A DNA stretch of 64,000 bases, from contig OX388324.1 of assembly GCA_947579605.1 (NCBI GenBank), forward strand, positions 20,715,746 to 20,779,745. Direction: 5' to 3'. How positions within the stretch are numbered: the first letter of the stretch is position 1; each line of letters opens with the position of its first letter. Of this stretch, positions 47,000 through 59,822 are shown one piece after another. The notes beneath the pieces were generated by a model. That model was not told the origin of the DNA, made no database searches, and saw nothing but the letters and a program-made list of their open reading frames with translations. Both the position numbers and the translations under genes were made by a program. This DNA is from Athripsodes cinereus. Its lineage: Eukaryota > Arthropoda > Insecta > Trichoptera > Leptoceridae.

Positions 47000-49332
47000 A
47001 TATTTTAAAGATCGAAATATATTGATTAATATTACTTTTAAAGACTGACACCTACTAAATCAATAATAATAAGGTTTAAAGTGTCTTTGTTGGTATAAAA
47101 ACAATTTTGTATTGTCGATTTATACTCCCAACCCCAACATTGAAAATACAACTTTGTAAAAAAATCACGACACTACAACCCAGACAAATATTAAATTATT
47201 TTTTTCTCGAGGTAATAATCACATTAATGTCATAATTTAATTTGAACGTATTTTGCATTTGAAGACTATTTTTATTTCAACCACGCGAAAATTTCCATTC
47301 TTCCACGATGAAATGTCACAACAATAACAAGTGTTGCCAGGAGATCATAATATACGCAAAATAAAAATAAAAAAAAACAAAAGAAGTAAAAATCGAAAAA
47401 TCAAAACAACTATTAAAAAATACCTAAAGTACGTCCACCGAGAAGATGCAATTGTCCACGTGAACAATTCTGAGAACGTTTAGTACATCCAGGCAAATTT
47501 CAATAAAAGGCCGTTTCTTCTACTCCGTATTTTTTAAATAGCTTTTAAATGACTGTACCCTTTTTATAAAGTCACTAACGATCACGCGGCTATAATTAAA
47601 AGTTTGCTTTTGAAACCTTATAAAAGGTATTTTCATTGCAATTGTGTAAATTATCTTTCCATATATATTGAAATTACCCTTTCTACTTTTCGTTAAAAAA
47701 ATATTTACCAACAGATTCAAATACATTACTTAAACGAAATACATTATATGAAATAGCGGCTACACGGAAAAATCACCTCAATTTATATTGTACATTAGAG
47801 ATATTTTTTTGTACTTCTTTTCGAATAGATATGTTTTTATTATTTGACAGTGAATATTAGACACTAGCCGTGTAACCCCATAGAGGTAATTTGGGCGCAA
47901 ATCAAAAATGAGGTTTCGGCGAAGAATAAAACTTCTTGAGGTTAAAATTTTTTTCGAGAATGCGATTCGCAATGTGACAAGTGGAAAATTGGAGCAATTG
48001 TTTAAAACACGTGATTAAAGTAGAAAAAATATTTTGGATGTCAGATGGAATGATGGATGATGCTTTCGACCAATTCGTGATAAATGTTGGAAACACGTCC
48101 GATTCCTCATCTCTCTGATTAATTGTTTCTTTTTTTTAATTTAGCTGAAATTTTTTTATAAATCTTTTTGTGCTAAATTCCGACATACAGTAATTCCTCA
48201 AATTTCTTTTATAAATTAAGATATATGCACTTACAAAGTAAATATAAATATGTTATATGAAAACTGGGCCGATTTAGTCTATAAAATTTGTTATTTTTAC
48301 TTTAGTTCTATTAATTATTCTATGTTATCACATTTATAATGTTTGTTCGTTTTGCTATAATTATTTTTGTGTTGACACTTTGTTAAGGTGTTTAATTAAT
48401 TATTCTATGTTATCGTATTAATAATGTTTTTTGTTTTGCTATAAGTATATATATATATATATATTATGTCACGTTGACATGTAAAATGTTTTAATCAATA
48501 ATTTTATTATCTTTCTAAAATTTTGTTCCATGCATTACTTAAATAACACTTATTCCAATCAGTTACCTGAGTCTGCCCGAAAATAAGCTTCAAAAAATTT
48601 AAAATGAAATAATCAAATCATTTAGTAAAATAAGATTTTTTTGTATAGTTACCTATGTATAATCATAAAATTTCGATAAACGGTCCCTCATGTTTCAGTT
48701 TGTAATAAATATTTTTTTTAATTCAATAATTTTGTATAATCCAAAGGGTTGTGTATTGACACAGAAAATACATTATAATAAATTACCTATATTGAAAAAA
48801 ACACACTGTTAAATTTTCACATATAAAAAAACTGAAGCGTTTTCGTCGAGTTATCTCGACATTATTGAGAGCACTACAATAAAGATAATCTTAAAACAGT
48901 ATGTTTTTTTAATATTACAAAATTACAATATTTTTATTATGCACACTGGGCAATTTCTATCCAGTATCTATTCTGCGAGCGGCCCATCTGATCACGTGAA
49001 CATCACGCATTTCTAATGTTATTGTCGAGTGCATGGATAGAAAGACTGAAGTAATACCCTATTTTCATTCGACAAAAATATAATAAAGTACAAAAAGGTG
49101 TTAAAATACATAACATATCTACAATTAATATGGAAATTAAGTCAAAAGGTGTGATTTATTGGGAAGTATGTTTGCGAGGGATGGAAGATGCTGAAGAAGA
49201 AGAAGATTTGGAAGAGATCGTGCCTTTACGTTAAACTCACCCTTAATAAAATAATAATTATATTAAATATTATTAGATTCGTTTTTGTTAATAATATTTA
49301 GGTGCGGAATTGATTATAAATCTCCAGGGTTT
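47000..49332. other. Long AT-rich stretch without a gene
   Basis: Upstream of the NYN gene. Contains an (AT)n microsatellite near 48447-48466 and a short piece near 49160-49230 with words of the RTE and (AATA)n retroelements. No coding segment seen on either strand. Confidence 0.5.
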
Positions 49333-49443
49333 TAAGATAAAATTGAAAAAAAAAAACACAATAAAAATGTCGTTAACTCCCAAATAACATTCATTTGGAA
49401 GTTAACTACATTTATTGTGTTTTTTTTTTCAAATTTATCTTGA
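49333..49443. repeat. Palindrome with A-rich/T-rich arms
   Basis: 'aaaaaaaacacaataaaaat' pairs with 'catttattgtgttttttttt', and 'gttaactcc' with 'ggaagttaac'. Confidence 0.7.
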
Positions 49444-49511
49444 AATGGACTTCCAACAAGTACCTTCGGTCAACAACATTAATAATCCAGCCCCCCTAAA
49501 ACATACTATCA

Positions 49512-49607
49512 CTTGTCGATCGACTACAAACGAATTTACGACTAAAACCGCAACAATAACGCTTAACACGTAGCTAGATTGTCGTAAATTCGTTTGCAGT
49601 CGATCAA
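49512..49607. repeat. Inverted repeat, about 27-base arms
   Basis: 'gatcgactacaaacgaattt' and 'aaattcgtttgcagtcgatc' pair with one mismatch; the loop is about 40 bases. Confidence 0.75.
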
Positions 49608-50041
49608 AAAGTGCGTGCTTGTCTAGGAGGCAGGTTTTTCATAACATATTTTTTTCTGAATCTCTCAAAATGCATTGCATTAAAAATATTAACTATTTTA
49701 TGTTCAAAAAAATTCTTGGTATATTTGTACCCCATTTATTTTCTCTGTCGATGGAAGGTTACAAAATAATTCTTGTAGAGGGGGTAGCAGCGCAGTCAAA
49801 CGGGCGGTACTATGGGCAAGGCTTGGTTATTCTCTCAAGAAACATAGTAGGTATACATAGTAAAACGATGTCTTGTACTTTTTGAATGAATGAATATTAT
49901 CGTAATAGGTAATATTATGGATACGTAAGTACTCAAATAGGTTTACTAAACAGGTGGACAAGTCATAACGAACCGATCAAAATATTACTGGAAAAAATAA
50001 TAATTTAACATCAAAAGAAACGCTGAAATGAATTATTAATA

Positions 50042-51149
50042 CAGTGGAACCTCTCATAACGAGTAATTCGCATAACGAGCAAAAAAAAATGTGAAAAAGT
50101 TGCTCCCATAACGAGCTACAGAGAAAGGGTAGGTAAGTCCTTTTTCACGACATTCACTTGTGAGCCGGGAGTTCCGCGTCAGTACATCAGTCTGTGTTTA
50201 GCAGTTAGCACTCGCTCCGTTAGCGCCTTGGATCACCCATGTGATTACCTATTCTTCCAAAATTTGTATTGATATTATTGGTTATTTTTTATGTGCAAAC
50301 CATTATAATCCGTTCAAAATTGTCCCCGAAGAAAAAACACAAGAAGACAATAAAAATAACATTCATTTCATGGGTGAACGTTTTTGTTTTTTTTTTTTAC
50401 TTTTATATTTTTTGCCTCAGCTGGTGCATAGAGTGCACTTTACTTCTTTTTTATTTGTGTTATCTTTTTAATTTGGAACATAGCGGTTAATAAAATAATT
50501 TAACAAACTTCACTGGCTTGTGAAAAATGTAATATTTAAGTTGTACTATATAATATGTAAAAGCTGTTTGTTTGTATTATTAAAATAAAAATAAAAAAAA
50601 CTGCTGAAATGAAACGTAAAATCATTGAAAAGCGAGAACAAGGTGTGAGCGTGGCACATCTAGCGCGCACATACGTGCACATACTATTCTCAAGAACAAA
50701 GATACAATTAAGAAGATGGATGCTTCAAAGGGAGTGTCAAGAAAATCTTCGAAACGGTTACGTTTACGGTTAGTTTTCAAGTTAAAAATGGTTTATTATT
50801 TGTCATAAATTCAAATTTTTATTTAGGTAAGTTTTTTCCTAATCTAAATTGTATTACAAGTTGTTACACTCTTTTATAAGTAATTTTATTTGAATAAACG
50901 TTACTAAAAAAAAAACATTAAGTACTCCAAGAATAGTTATTCTTTCGGCATGGAACGCATTATTGTATTTTACATTGATTTCTATAGAAAAAAATGTTTC
51001 GCATAACGAGTAAGGGTCTGGAACGAATTAAACTCGTTATGAGAGGTTCCACTGTATTGTATTTTACATTGGTTTCTATAGAAAAAAAATGTTTCGCATA
51101 ACGAGTAAGAGCTTGGAACGAATTAAACTCGTTATGAGAGGTTCCACTG
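50042..51149 (+). mobile_element. Tigger/pogo-like relic, copy 2, with duplicated right end
   Basis: Starts CAGTGGAACCTCTCATAACG and ends with its complement, TA-flanked. The right terminal ~95 bases are present twice in tandem (outer tips near 51054 and 51149). Transposase N-terminal codons survive around 50610-50700 (KRKIIEKREQGVSVAHLART), but about 230 foreign bases split the domain between 50357 and 50590. Confidence 0.85.
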
Positions 51150-51669
51150 TAATAATAACGGAGAGTATTTATAGCGCCATCTTCGTGCCATAGCACCTCG
51201 AGGACGCTGTACATGATAATGTTCTATCTTCAACAATGTTGTCTGTGTCAAGAATTCAAATTTAAATACAAAAACCTTCCCAAGTAGCACATACTAGTAA
51301 CTTTGATTCGAGGCCATTCATAAAGTAGTAACATTTAAACGCATTTTCGACACATTTCGACACAAAGCAAACTATCTGCACTTGGTAATTCCGATTCGAA
51401 ACTGATTCGAAACTGATTCAACACAGAGCGGCTAAAATGAATAAAGAAACGACGTTTCGAATTCGCTTCGAAACGTTACAAAACAATATTACATTAAGCA
51501 TTTTAGACATAATGTGTGGTAATGTTTTGAAACAGACTTCAAACATTGTGTTGGTTTGAGAAAACTATGCATTCATACCAGTTCTATTCAAACTGTTTAT
51601 TGCTTAAGACGTGTTTAATTTTTGTGTGTGCGTGATATTTTTATTATTAACATTCTAAAGTTAAATAAA

Positions 51670-51781
51670 ATGGATAGGAAATTGAAAAAGTTTCGTCATT
51701 CATCTACATTTTACAGAAATGTTTATAAACTGATGACAAAAGTTGAACACAATCAAAACATAAGAAATGTACAATCTACTG
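51670..51781 (+). CDS. Possible first coding exon, unknown protein
   Basis: ATG opens 37 codons (MDRKLKKFRHSSTFYRNVYK and on to QST) that run into a consensus donor, TG|GTAAGT. The stretch is basic, as in DNA-binding N-termini. No second exon was found downstream, so it may be the relic of a transposon-encoded gene. Confidence 0.3.
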
Positions 51782-52213
51782 GTAAGTAAATTTCGAAAAT
51801 AAAATTGTGTTTTTCCCTGTTCTAACTACATTTCAGACTTGATTAGTAAAACAAAAAAAATTTTAACGAATAAATTAGTTTCAAAATAGTCATCATAGTT
51901 ACAAAAGTATCTATTATTATGCTCTAATAAACTTTGATCACCGATATCAATCCCCTAAAGTTTCATTTACGAGCAACGTGCTAGTCAGGAGTCTGCTATG
52001 TAAGGGCTGCCCTTCGCTTTGCTCGGAAATTTATTTATTTATAATCACATATACGCTACAAGGCTATGAAAAACATAAAAAGTATCAAATAGTTTGATGT
52101 ATAATCTTTAATGTAAAAACTAAGAATAAAGTAAAAACAAATACAACAATCCTTTTCAAATACATATTAAAAAAACACAAAAAAATTAAATCTGAAATAC
52201 CACTTAATCATTT

Positions 52214-52470
52214 TAAAATAAAATTTATAGGAATGTCAAATAAAAATGAAAAAATCACTAAAAATAAAATTTTAAACATTATCCAATTGTATTAAAATAA
52301 AATTTATAGGAATGTCAAATACAAATTAAAAAATTACGAAAAAATAAAATTTGAAACATTATCCAATCGTATCAAAATAAAATTTATAGGAATGTCAAAT
52401 ACAAATTAAAAAATCACAAAAAAATAAAATAAGAAACATTATCCAACTGTATTAAAATAAAATTTATTGG
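52214..52470. repeat. 80-bp minisatellite, about 3.2 units
   Basis: 'aaaataaaatttatagg' restarts at 52214, 52294, 52374 and 52454, each followed by 'aatgtcaaata' and 'cattatccaa'. Units differ by a few substitutions. Confidence 0.85.
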
Positions 52471-53934
52471 AATTTATTTATTTACAAATATTTACGGCCA
52501 AAGCCTTTAACATGATAGATCTCAATTCAATACAACATACACATATAAACAAATTATAAAAAGACACTTAAAATTTCTGAATACAACAAAAAAAAAACAT
52601 AAACCTATAAATAAAAACAATGATAAAATATTAAAAAATAGTATAACAATATAATAGTCCTAACCACTAGACGATCACGGCCATTAATTGAATAGATTTT
52701 CATTACTTTGGTATGTACATTAATTAAAAATTTGATAGAATTTACTAGTACAAAATAAAACCTGAAGGAACATAATAATAATAATAATATGAAAATAATA
52801 AATAACAAACAATGATTAAAACAACATAATCGTTCACAATAGGTAACAAATTAACTGGATTAACATTCTTTACCATTACGTACACTCATGAAATACTCGG
52901 AATACATAATTTACATCGTTCAAAATTACAAATCAGATATAAAATGAAATACAACAAATCAAAACAATAAAATAGCAGAATAAAAAGAAAGGGCAACATG
53001 ATCAGAAATCAGGATCTCCATAAATTAAAAATAAATTTACTATGGTTCGACAAAAAATACTTTGAGAATCGCGGACTCCTATCTGACAAATATAAAACGC
53101 CGAAACAGTAAAGACACGTTTCCAAACGTTTCGAACCATTTAGACGCGGATTCGAAACATGTTCGAAACGTCGTTACAACTCCATTTTGGAATCATACAT
53201 ATTGATGAAAATAGATTGTATGACGATATATCATATATATGTTTATTTAAATATCGTATAAAACTCCCTTAAATGACACATATTTTGAAAAAACTTAGTT
53301 GAAGAAGTCATAACTGAAAGTAATGAGAAAAACCTGTATAATTAGAAGCTGCTAGGAACATTCTTTGTACAATTACAATTATTTATTAATATAAATTTTA
53401 TAGTTAAAATTCTAAAATTATAAAGGCGCACTAAATAATTGGACCTATCTAACTATTTTACTCGACAAAGCAAGCCTTGCAGGGAAATTTTAGGTTAATA
53501 TAACGCAGATACAGTATTTATACTTCGTGTATGTTCAAGTGAATCGACAAATTATTAAAATGGCGTTTGTTGTTTTCCCGCATCCATTATTAAAATCATG
53601 ATGTTAAACATTTTGAGGTTAGATTATTCCTCACACGCATTGACATTTGAAAGTAGACACGTCTAGAAACGTCGTTTCGAATTTGTTTTGAAACGTCGTT
53701 TCGACATTTCTTCCCCATTTTTAGTCTACGTTTCAAAACTGCTTTGTAACGGGGACTTAAAATGTTGCTTGTTTTTGAAACAAATGTTATCGCCGTTTCG
53801 AATCGGCGCCCAGAGAGCGACAAAAATGGTTTCTTGGGTTATAACACATAATCTCAAATACATAATAATATGTATCCGCGTTAGAAATAAAAATAAAATA
53901 ATGCAATATACACAACAGTCACAGTTCATAAAAA

Positions 53935-54480
53935 AGTTTGAAAAAGTAGGTCTTGAGGTCTGAGGTTAAAAGCCTGGAAGTCGGCAGCACACCTGAGCCC
54001 CAGAGGCAGTCTGTTCCACAGATTAGGGGCAGAAACAGAAAAAGCGCGGTCACCGTAAGCTGTTAAACGTGCCCTCTGTGGAACCTCCAGCTCATGCGCC
54101 GCACTCTGCGCTGACCTCAGGGCACGCCGCCTCTCTCCCAAACTTCTCAAAGTGCACAAATCACTAATGTATGTGGGGGCCATGTCATTTAGAGCCTTAC
54201 ATACAAAAGCACACACTTTATACTGAATTCTGGCTTCTATAGGCAGCCAGTGCAGTTCTTTTAAAAGAGGTGTGATGCTATCATACCTATCTGCTCCATA
54301 TACAACACGGGCTGAGGATTTTAAAACTGAATGTAGCCTATTTGTCTGCACCTTTGGCAAACCACTAAACACAACATTGCAATAGTCAAGCCTGGATAAG
54401 ACCAACCCAGATATTAGTGTCTTAATGACATCACGGGTAAGAGATCTTCTGACCAACTTGATCTGCCTGAGGCAATAGTA
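53935..54480 (-). mobile_element. L2/CR1-like LINE, 3' half
   Basis: The minus strand encodes LRQIKLVRRSLTRDVIKTLI, SGLVLSRLDYCNVVFSGLPK, ELHWLPIEARIQYKVCAFVC and LWNRLPLGLR, the C-terminal half of an L2/CR1-type reverse transcriptase, open throughout. The preceding part is displaced to 57290-57146. Confidence 0.85.
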
Positions 54481-54755
54481 GTAAATTACCATACGACAAA
54501 AGTACGGTAATTTCAAATCAAAACTAATGTACGGAAAATGTACGGTAATTTGGCACACAAATCATTTACGGGAAGGTTTGGAGTTAAAATATCCATCAAG
54601 GGTCAAGGACGTTTATCACGTGTACATAGCATGAGAGCACGGGGGGGACGGGACGAAAACGACTTCTTAACACGAGAAGATAGTGGCTAACGGCGCACTT
54701 TAGTGATGTACGGTAATTGTATGGAAATTTTTCCCTAGAAGTACTGTAATTTTGC

Positions 54756-57135
54756 CATGGCCACACTAAAGATATTGGCCTGCGTACTAAAACCATTTCC
54801 GGTTGCGAAAGATCGCAAGTGGTGCGGTGAAGTTTTGTTGCTTGACGGTTACTGTTGGTTATGGTGCTGTAGTTTCAATTAGTTTATCTACTGTTTGTAG
54901 AATTTATACTTAATGAATCTACCTTATTTCGATCTTACCAGGTTATAGAGTGATCGTTTTTGTTTGGTGAACGTTAAAATTTATTTTATATGTAAAAACA
55001 AGTGTATTTAACATGAAAAAAGTGTTTGACGCTTCTCCGTATGAAATAATGGCGTGATTGTGTGTTACATTTTATAGGTTGCGCGCATGTGATTTATGTA
55101 CCTAATTAATGGGACAGCAAAGTGTAAAACTGACTATTATACTAATTCCGTGTTTTAAAAATGTCTGAAAGTAGTATTCGCAAGTTTACAGAGAGCTATC
55201 ACAATCTTAAAGAATCTCACTTAAACCTTTTGAAATGTTCTTCGAAAGTGAGAGTTGATTATATAAATGTATTATGGTGAAAATATTTAGTAATCTTGGA
55301 TTTTCATACTTCATTGTGTACTTTCATTTTGAATTTCAGCATCAAGGATATTGTTAATGACTCAAGATTCGGTTATTAACATGACATAACCTATATAAAC
55401 AATCTGATGATGGCTTAGTCAAATAAAAAAATTTAACTGTTAGTAGTACACTGCGATAATAATTGAGACTACTGAAATATCCCTAGCCAATAACTTCAAA
55501 TACTCCAGATGATCTCCTCCAAGAAGAGCCATCAACTTATACATGAAATAAAATAATCATCAATTTACATATGGCACAAAGTATAACTTGTTTGATTCGC
55601 GCATCATTCCAGTTCTTCCAAAAGGCATTCATGGTATCTACATATTAAGGTTCAAGAACATAAGAAATTTTGTTTTGAAAATATTTAAGAATATCATTTA
55701 GGAATATTAAGTAATCAATAATCAATAGTAGAAAGAAACACTTGTCTCAAATTACATAACAATACAACATGTTTAATTCTATGTATTTCCAGTCCTAAAT
55801 AAGAGCGTAATGCTCTCTGTTTCGAAATAGATTATGGATGTAGAATTTTATATATTATAATAACATTTTACATCTTAAATTCAACAATGAGGTTTGCCAC
55901 CCATTCTGAATGTTTTATTGTTGGCAGGGAGAGGACAGCTTGTGTGTTTATTACATGCTGCTGGTCTGCTGACTACCCCACTTGTGGGATATGTCGTGAT
56001 GGTATATATATAGTAGAAGTATAATAACTTCGCACTTACATAACATTTTTTCTTTTTCAGGCAAGGCACCAGACACCGAGTGTAATTATGGAGTAACATA
56101 ACATTTAGACGAGTTGAAAAATATTATGCTTGGAGAAAAATAAAACTTATCCAAAACTAAAGCTTAGGCAAAATTAAGTACTAGGTTAATGATAACTTGG
56201 AATGTCTTCGTTGATTGTATTTGTATATTATACTTATACCAAAAGTTGAAATTTTATCAGTCTTTGAATAGCTCACCGAAGTTTATATATTGTATATATA
56301 TTTTTCATTTCATTTCATTTAAGCATTCATAGTACTATTGTTTTGTATTATACATTTTATAGTTATGTATATTGTACTATATTCTATCGTAGAAAATTTT
56401 TAAAATAGTTTTACAATATTCTTCATGTTGTATGTAATGTTGGTATGTTTTCATAATTTGATTTGTTGACTAATAAATACTGTATGTTATACTTTTATTG
56501 ATATGTTAATTTACTCATGTTTTGATTTTCAGATCACTCAGATCACATCTAGCTATGTTAATATTCTATTTTCAATAAACATATTTACCATCACATGACT
56601 TCTCTTTTTTATTGAACCCAACATTTACAAAAATCACATTGTAAGGAATAAGAATCAAATATAACTATTTTGAATTCTGATATATCATTAATATTTCAAT
56701 AGTTCATTTTAGGATTATGGAAAAACTATTGAATGCTGGATGTCGCAAGTTCAAAACTTATCTTGATTATTTCTATTTTAAATCATATTTTTGGTTATGA
56801 AAAGAGCCAAGGTATTTTTTTACTACCCAATAAGAACTTCAAAATATAAGGCAATTTGTTTTAACAAAGATTTACAAAGAAGTAGTTCTGTCTTCAGGTT
56901 TTTCTCGCTTTATCTTTGTTGGTATGATTCATATATTAATAAAATATAGGCTTGCTGCTTAGAATCATATTTTAAAATAATTTACTCTACTAGAGGAGTG
57001 AATAATTTAAAAATTACGGTACTAGGGACAGATTTGAACTACATAATGCCACTTCCGGTTTGAGTACATTAATACACCGCACTACTCTCGTAAGTAGGTA
57101 TTTCAGTATGCAGGCCATTTATCTAGTGTGGCCAT
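54756..57135. mobile_element. 2.38-kb Mutator-like element inserted in the LINE
   Basis: Inverted tips ATGGCCACACTA with 'tggcctgc' further in on both sides; GTAATTTTGC flanks at 54746-54755 and 57136-57145. LINE sequence lies on both outer sides. There is no transposase; a 39-codon frame at 55161-55280 (MSESSIRKFTESYHNL) is unremarkable. It contains a TACCCC SINE copy. Confidence 0.75.
55870..56010 (+). repeat. TACCCC SINE copy
   Basis: 'gaggtttgccacccattctg' and 'ctaccccacttgtgggatat' 'gtcgtgatgg' followed by a (TA)n tail. Confidence 0.7.
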
Positions 57136-57145
57136 GTAATTTTGC

Positions 57146-57290
57146 ATTCACAATCTGGCAACCCTGCGTTCCATGGACAAGCTGCTGTCAATGGTGATCC
57201 CCAGAAGCCTAACGGATGTTGTCGGCGTTATTGTACTTCCTAAGATCACAATGTTATCCTTGGGCAGCCCGAGATTATAAATGTAAAAAA
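57146..57290 (-). mobile_element. L2/CR1-like LINE, displaced upstream piece
   Basis: Reverse strand reads GLPKDNIVILGSTITPTTSV and RLLGITIDSSLSMERRVARL, the block just before the LRQIK part found at 54480. Confidence 0.75.
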
Positions 57291-57481
57291 ACGGATTGTA
57301 CTCCAAGTTCAAAAATTGGACACTCGTAGCATTAGTAGTTCTCTCATTTCTACGATCAAATACGCCACAATCTCCTTAGCTTGGAGACTAATATGATACC
57401 TCTGTGAAAGTAAACATCAAATAAAATTTTTAGGTATTATAATATTTTATATGGAAAAAAAGAAAGGGTTAGTTAAATGAG

Positions 57482-57690
57482 TTAATTTTCATCCCGTGGA
57501 GCACCCAGTAAAGAATTCGTCTCCCACTCTTCTCCGTAAGTTTTCGAGTGTCCTGTAAAGGTGTTCGAAAAAATAAAGACATTTTATTTCTTAAATTCAA
57601 CGATGAGGTTTGCCACCCATCCTGAATGTTTTGATTTTATATTGGTACGAAGAGGACAGCTTGCGTGTTTATTATATGGGGATTTTTTTA
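57482..57690 (+). repeat. TACCCC SINE, 5' part
   Basis: 'catcccgtggagcacccag', 'gagtgtcctgtaaaggtg' and 'ccacccatcctgaatg'; the 3' end is lost. A decayed antisense piece follows at 57795-57905. Confidence 0.65.
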
Positions 57691-58041
57691 GTTCAGGCGA
57701 ATGCAACAAAACTTCGATTATTTTTATGATGATGTTCACGTCGTATACCACAAGTGGGGAATATACATATACCTAGATTGTCCTCTCTGTGCCATTACAA
57801 GTATAAGACATTCAGAATTTAAGATGTAAAATACCTGCTTTTTACAGAACACTGGAAAATTTACGAAAAAGATAGGGAAACCAATTCTTTGCTAGGCGCT
57901 ACACAGAAAATTATTACTAAGGTTAAATGGAAGTCGCCAGTCTTCTGCGGTATCCGCTAATGTGATGAATCTCTTTCAATAAAGGTGTAACGAAAATTTT
58001 AAATATTTGTTATAACTAATAGTGCAAAATCACTCAGAATA

Positions 58042-59511
58042 GGGAACTTGCACTCGAGAGGAATATTTTGTGAAATGCATTAATTAGGTAGAAAAAAGGT
58101 TATATATCGATTATATTTTGATTAAAACTCAAAAATAAATATTTTTCATTTATTATTTTAATAAATAAAATCACGATTTTTCGCCCGCTGTTTGAACGCC
58201 ATGTCGATGGTTATTGCATTTGTGACGTCACATGTCCTGAGTGATGTTTTGTTGTTTATCGTAATGTATGGGATTAACAATCGCTTGGTATTTGAGTCCG
58301 GTTTTTAACATTTTGGAAGGAGGTAAATATTACAAAAAGTTTCCAAAAAGATCATACAAATATTGTGTAGTCCAAGATGTACAAATATACCTAACTTATA
58401 CGACACCGAATAAATTATTTCTACGCATGCCGATATTGTAAGCCTCTTACTGTAAGTTCAGCGACTTCTTTGCAGCTTTCCATATCTATCGTCCAATGAC
58501 AAAACAAACAAAAGCATTCACAGTATCAATATTGTTATAAATGAACATATCTATCAAGTAGTGGATGCTTGTAGTGTCGACATTTGTTATTATATCCTTA
58601 AAATACTATATGATTTACAATAAAAATCTTTTGGTTTTGACACACAATGGCTGTCAGAAACTCACTCGCTGTGGATATATTATTTGTAGATGATCGATGA
58701 CTCAATTCAGCACAAGTTATAAAATTTAACTTCTGTGCTAATTTCAACCAACTTTGATTTTTTCCAATAATATTGGACAGATTTTTTTAGCAGGATGTTT
58801 GTTCACTCCGACCATGCACCCAGTACAGAAAAGTAATGGCGTATTTAGAACCTGTAATCACTAATCGAACCTAAGAATGATGGAAAATTGATAATAATTG
58901 CCATTGAATATTCTGTAATTATTACACAATGTTGTATTGCACTTTACAAATTAGTAATAACATTATAAGACAAAGTTATAGCGCCTACTGGCGGGCTTAA
59001 TTATGCATGATAAATATTCGATCGCCGCTTGAGAAAATCGTTTTTCGTCATTATAACTAAATAAAAAAATAGGAACTGATGTATGTTTATACGTAAAAAT
59101 TTAATCATATTTATTTATTTATTTATTTTATTTACAAAACAGATTTTGAAAGATAAGTCACTAATGTCTACCTAACTGGGCATGAGCCCGTACCAAGGTA
59201 GACTGACATATTGAAGTTTTTGGCAAAAAAAAGCGTTCAAACCCAAACCACAACAGTAAATAACCTCGTCAAACCAATAGATATATACTACGAAATGTAC
59301 TAAGCATCTGTAGACAGAGAGATCGAAGGGACATATGACGTCATCAAAATGGCGCGTTCGGATGTGGCGTTTTCGCGGAAGTTCAAAAATCGAAATTTCA
59401 AAATGCTAAAAACAGAAACTAAGCAACGTATCGAAAAAAAAATTACTGATATGTGTTACTGATTACTTTATTTATGATTTTGAAGAATAAAAAAAATATG
59501 TGCAAGTTCCC
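58042..59511. mobile_element. TA-flanked element, copy 2, with an inserted retroelement tail
   Basis: Same ends as 4046-5425 and nearly the same sequence throughout. About 100 bases at 59109-59209, beginning (ATTT)n, are absent from copy 1 and look like a reverse-oriented LINE/SINE 3' end. Confidence 0.78.
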
Positions 59512-59822
59512 TATTGGGTGGAATGCCTAAATAATAATAATAAAAAAAAAAAATAACTAATAGTGGAAAGGTGCACCATATGTACATTTTGTACAACTAT
59601 TTCTTGTACATTTTGTAGTTCAATACATTGTATCTTATTAAATATGTGTAATGTAAGATGTATAAAATAAATATTAAAATATACAAAATGTACATATTAT
59701 GTTGCAAATATTTTGTTTTATTATCTACAAATTGTTTTGTGGGTTGGCTGTCGACAAAGGAACGGACTACTAACGCTACGAGTGTCCAATTTTTGAACTT
59801 GGAGTACAATCCATTTTTTTAC

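Larger units (their letters stand above)
51280..53840. repeat. Region bounded by TTTCGAAACG-rich blocks; element suspected
   Basis: Blocks near 51350-51480, 53110-53180 and 53660-53800 repeat TTTCGAAACG words on both strands. CCCAAG near 51287 and CTTGGG near 53832 could be tips of one transposon but the match is short. Between them lie the small exon-like frame 51670-51781 and the minisatellite 52214-52470. Confidence 0.35.

Noticed and set aside
48447..48466. (AT)n run as an origin or regulatory site
   Set aside because: A plain microsatellite with no supporting context.
52214..52470. CRISPR-like array
   Set aside because: The repeats are contiguous 80-bp units without spacers, in a eukaryotic genome.
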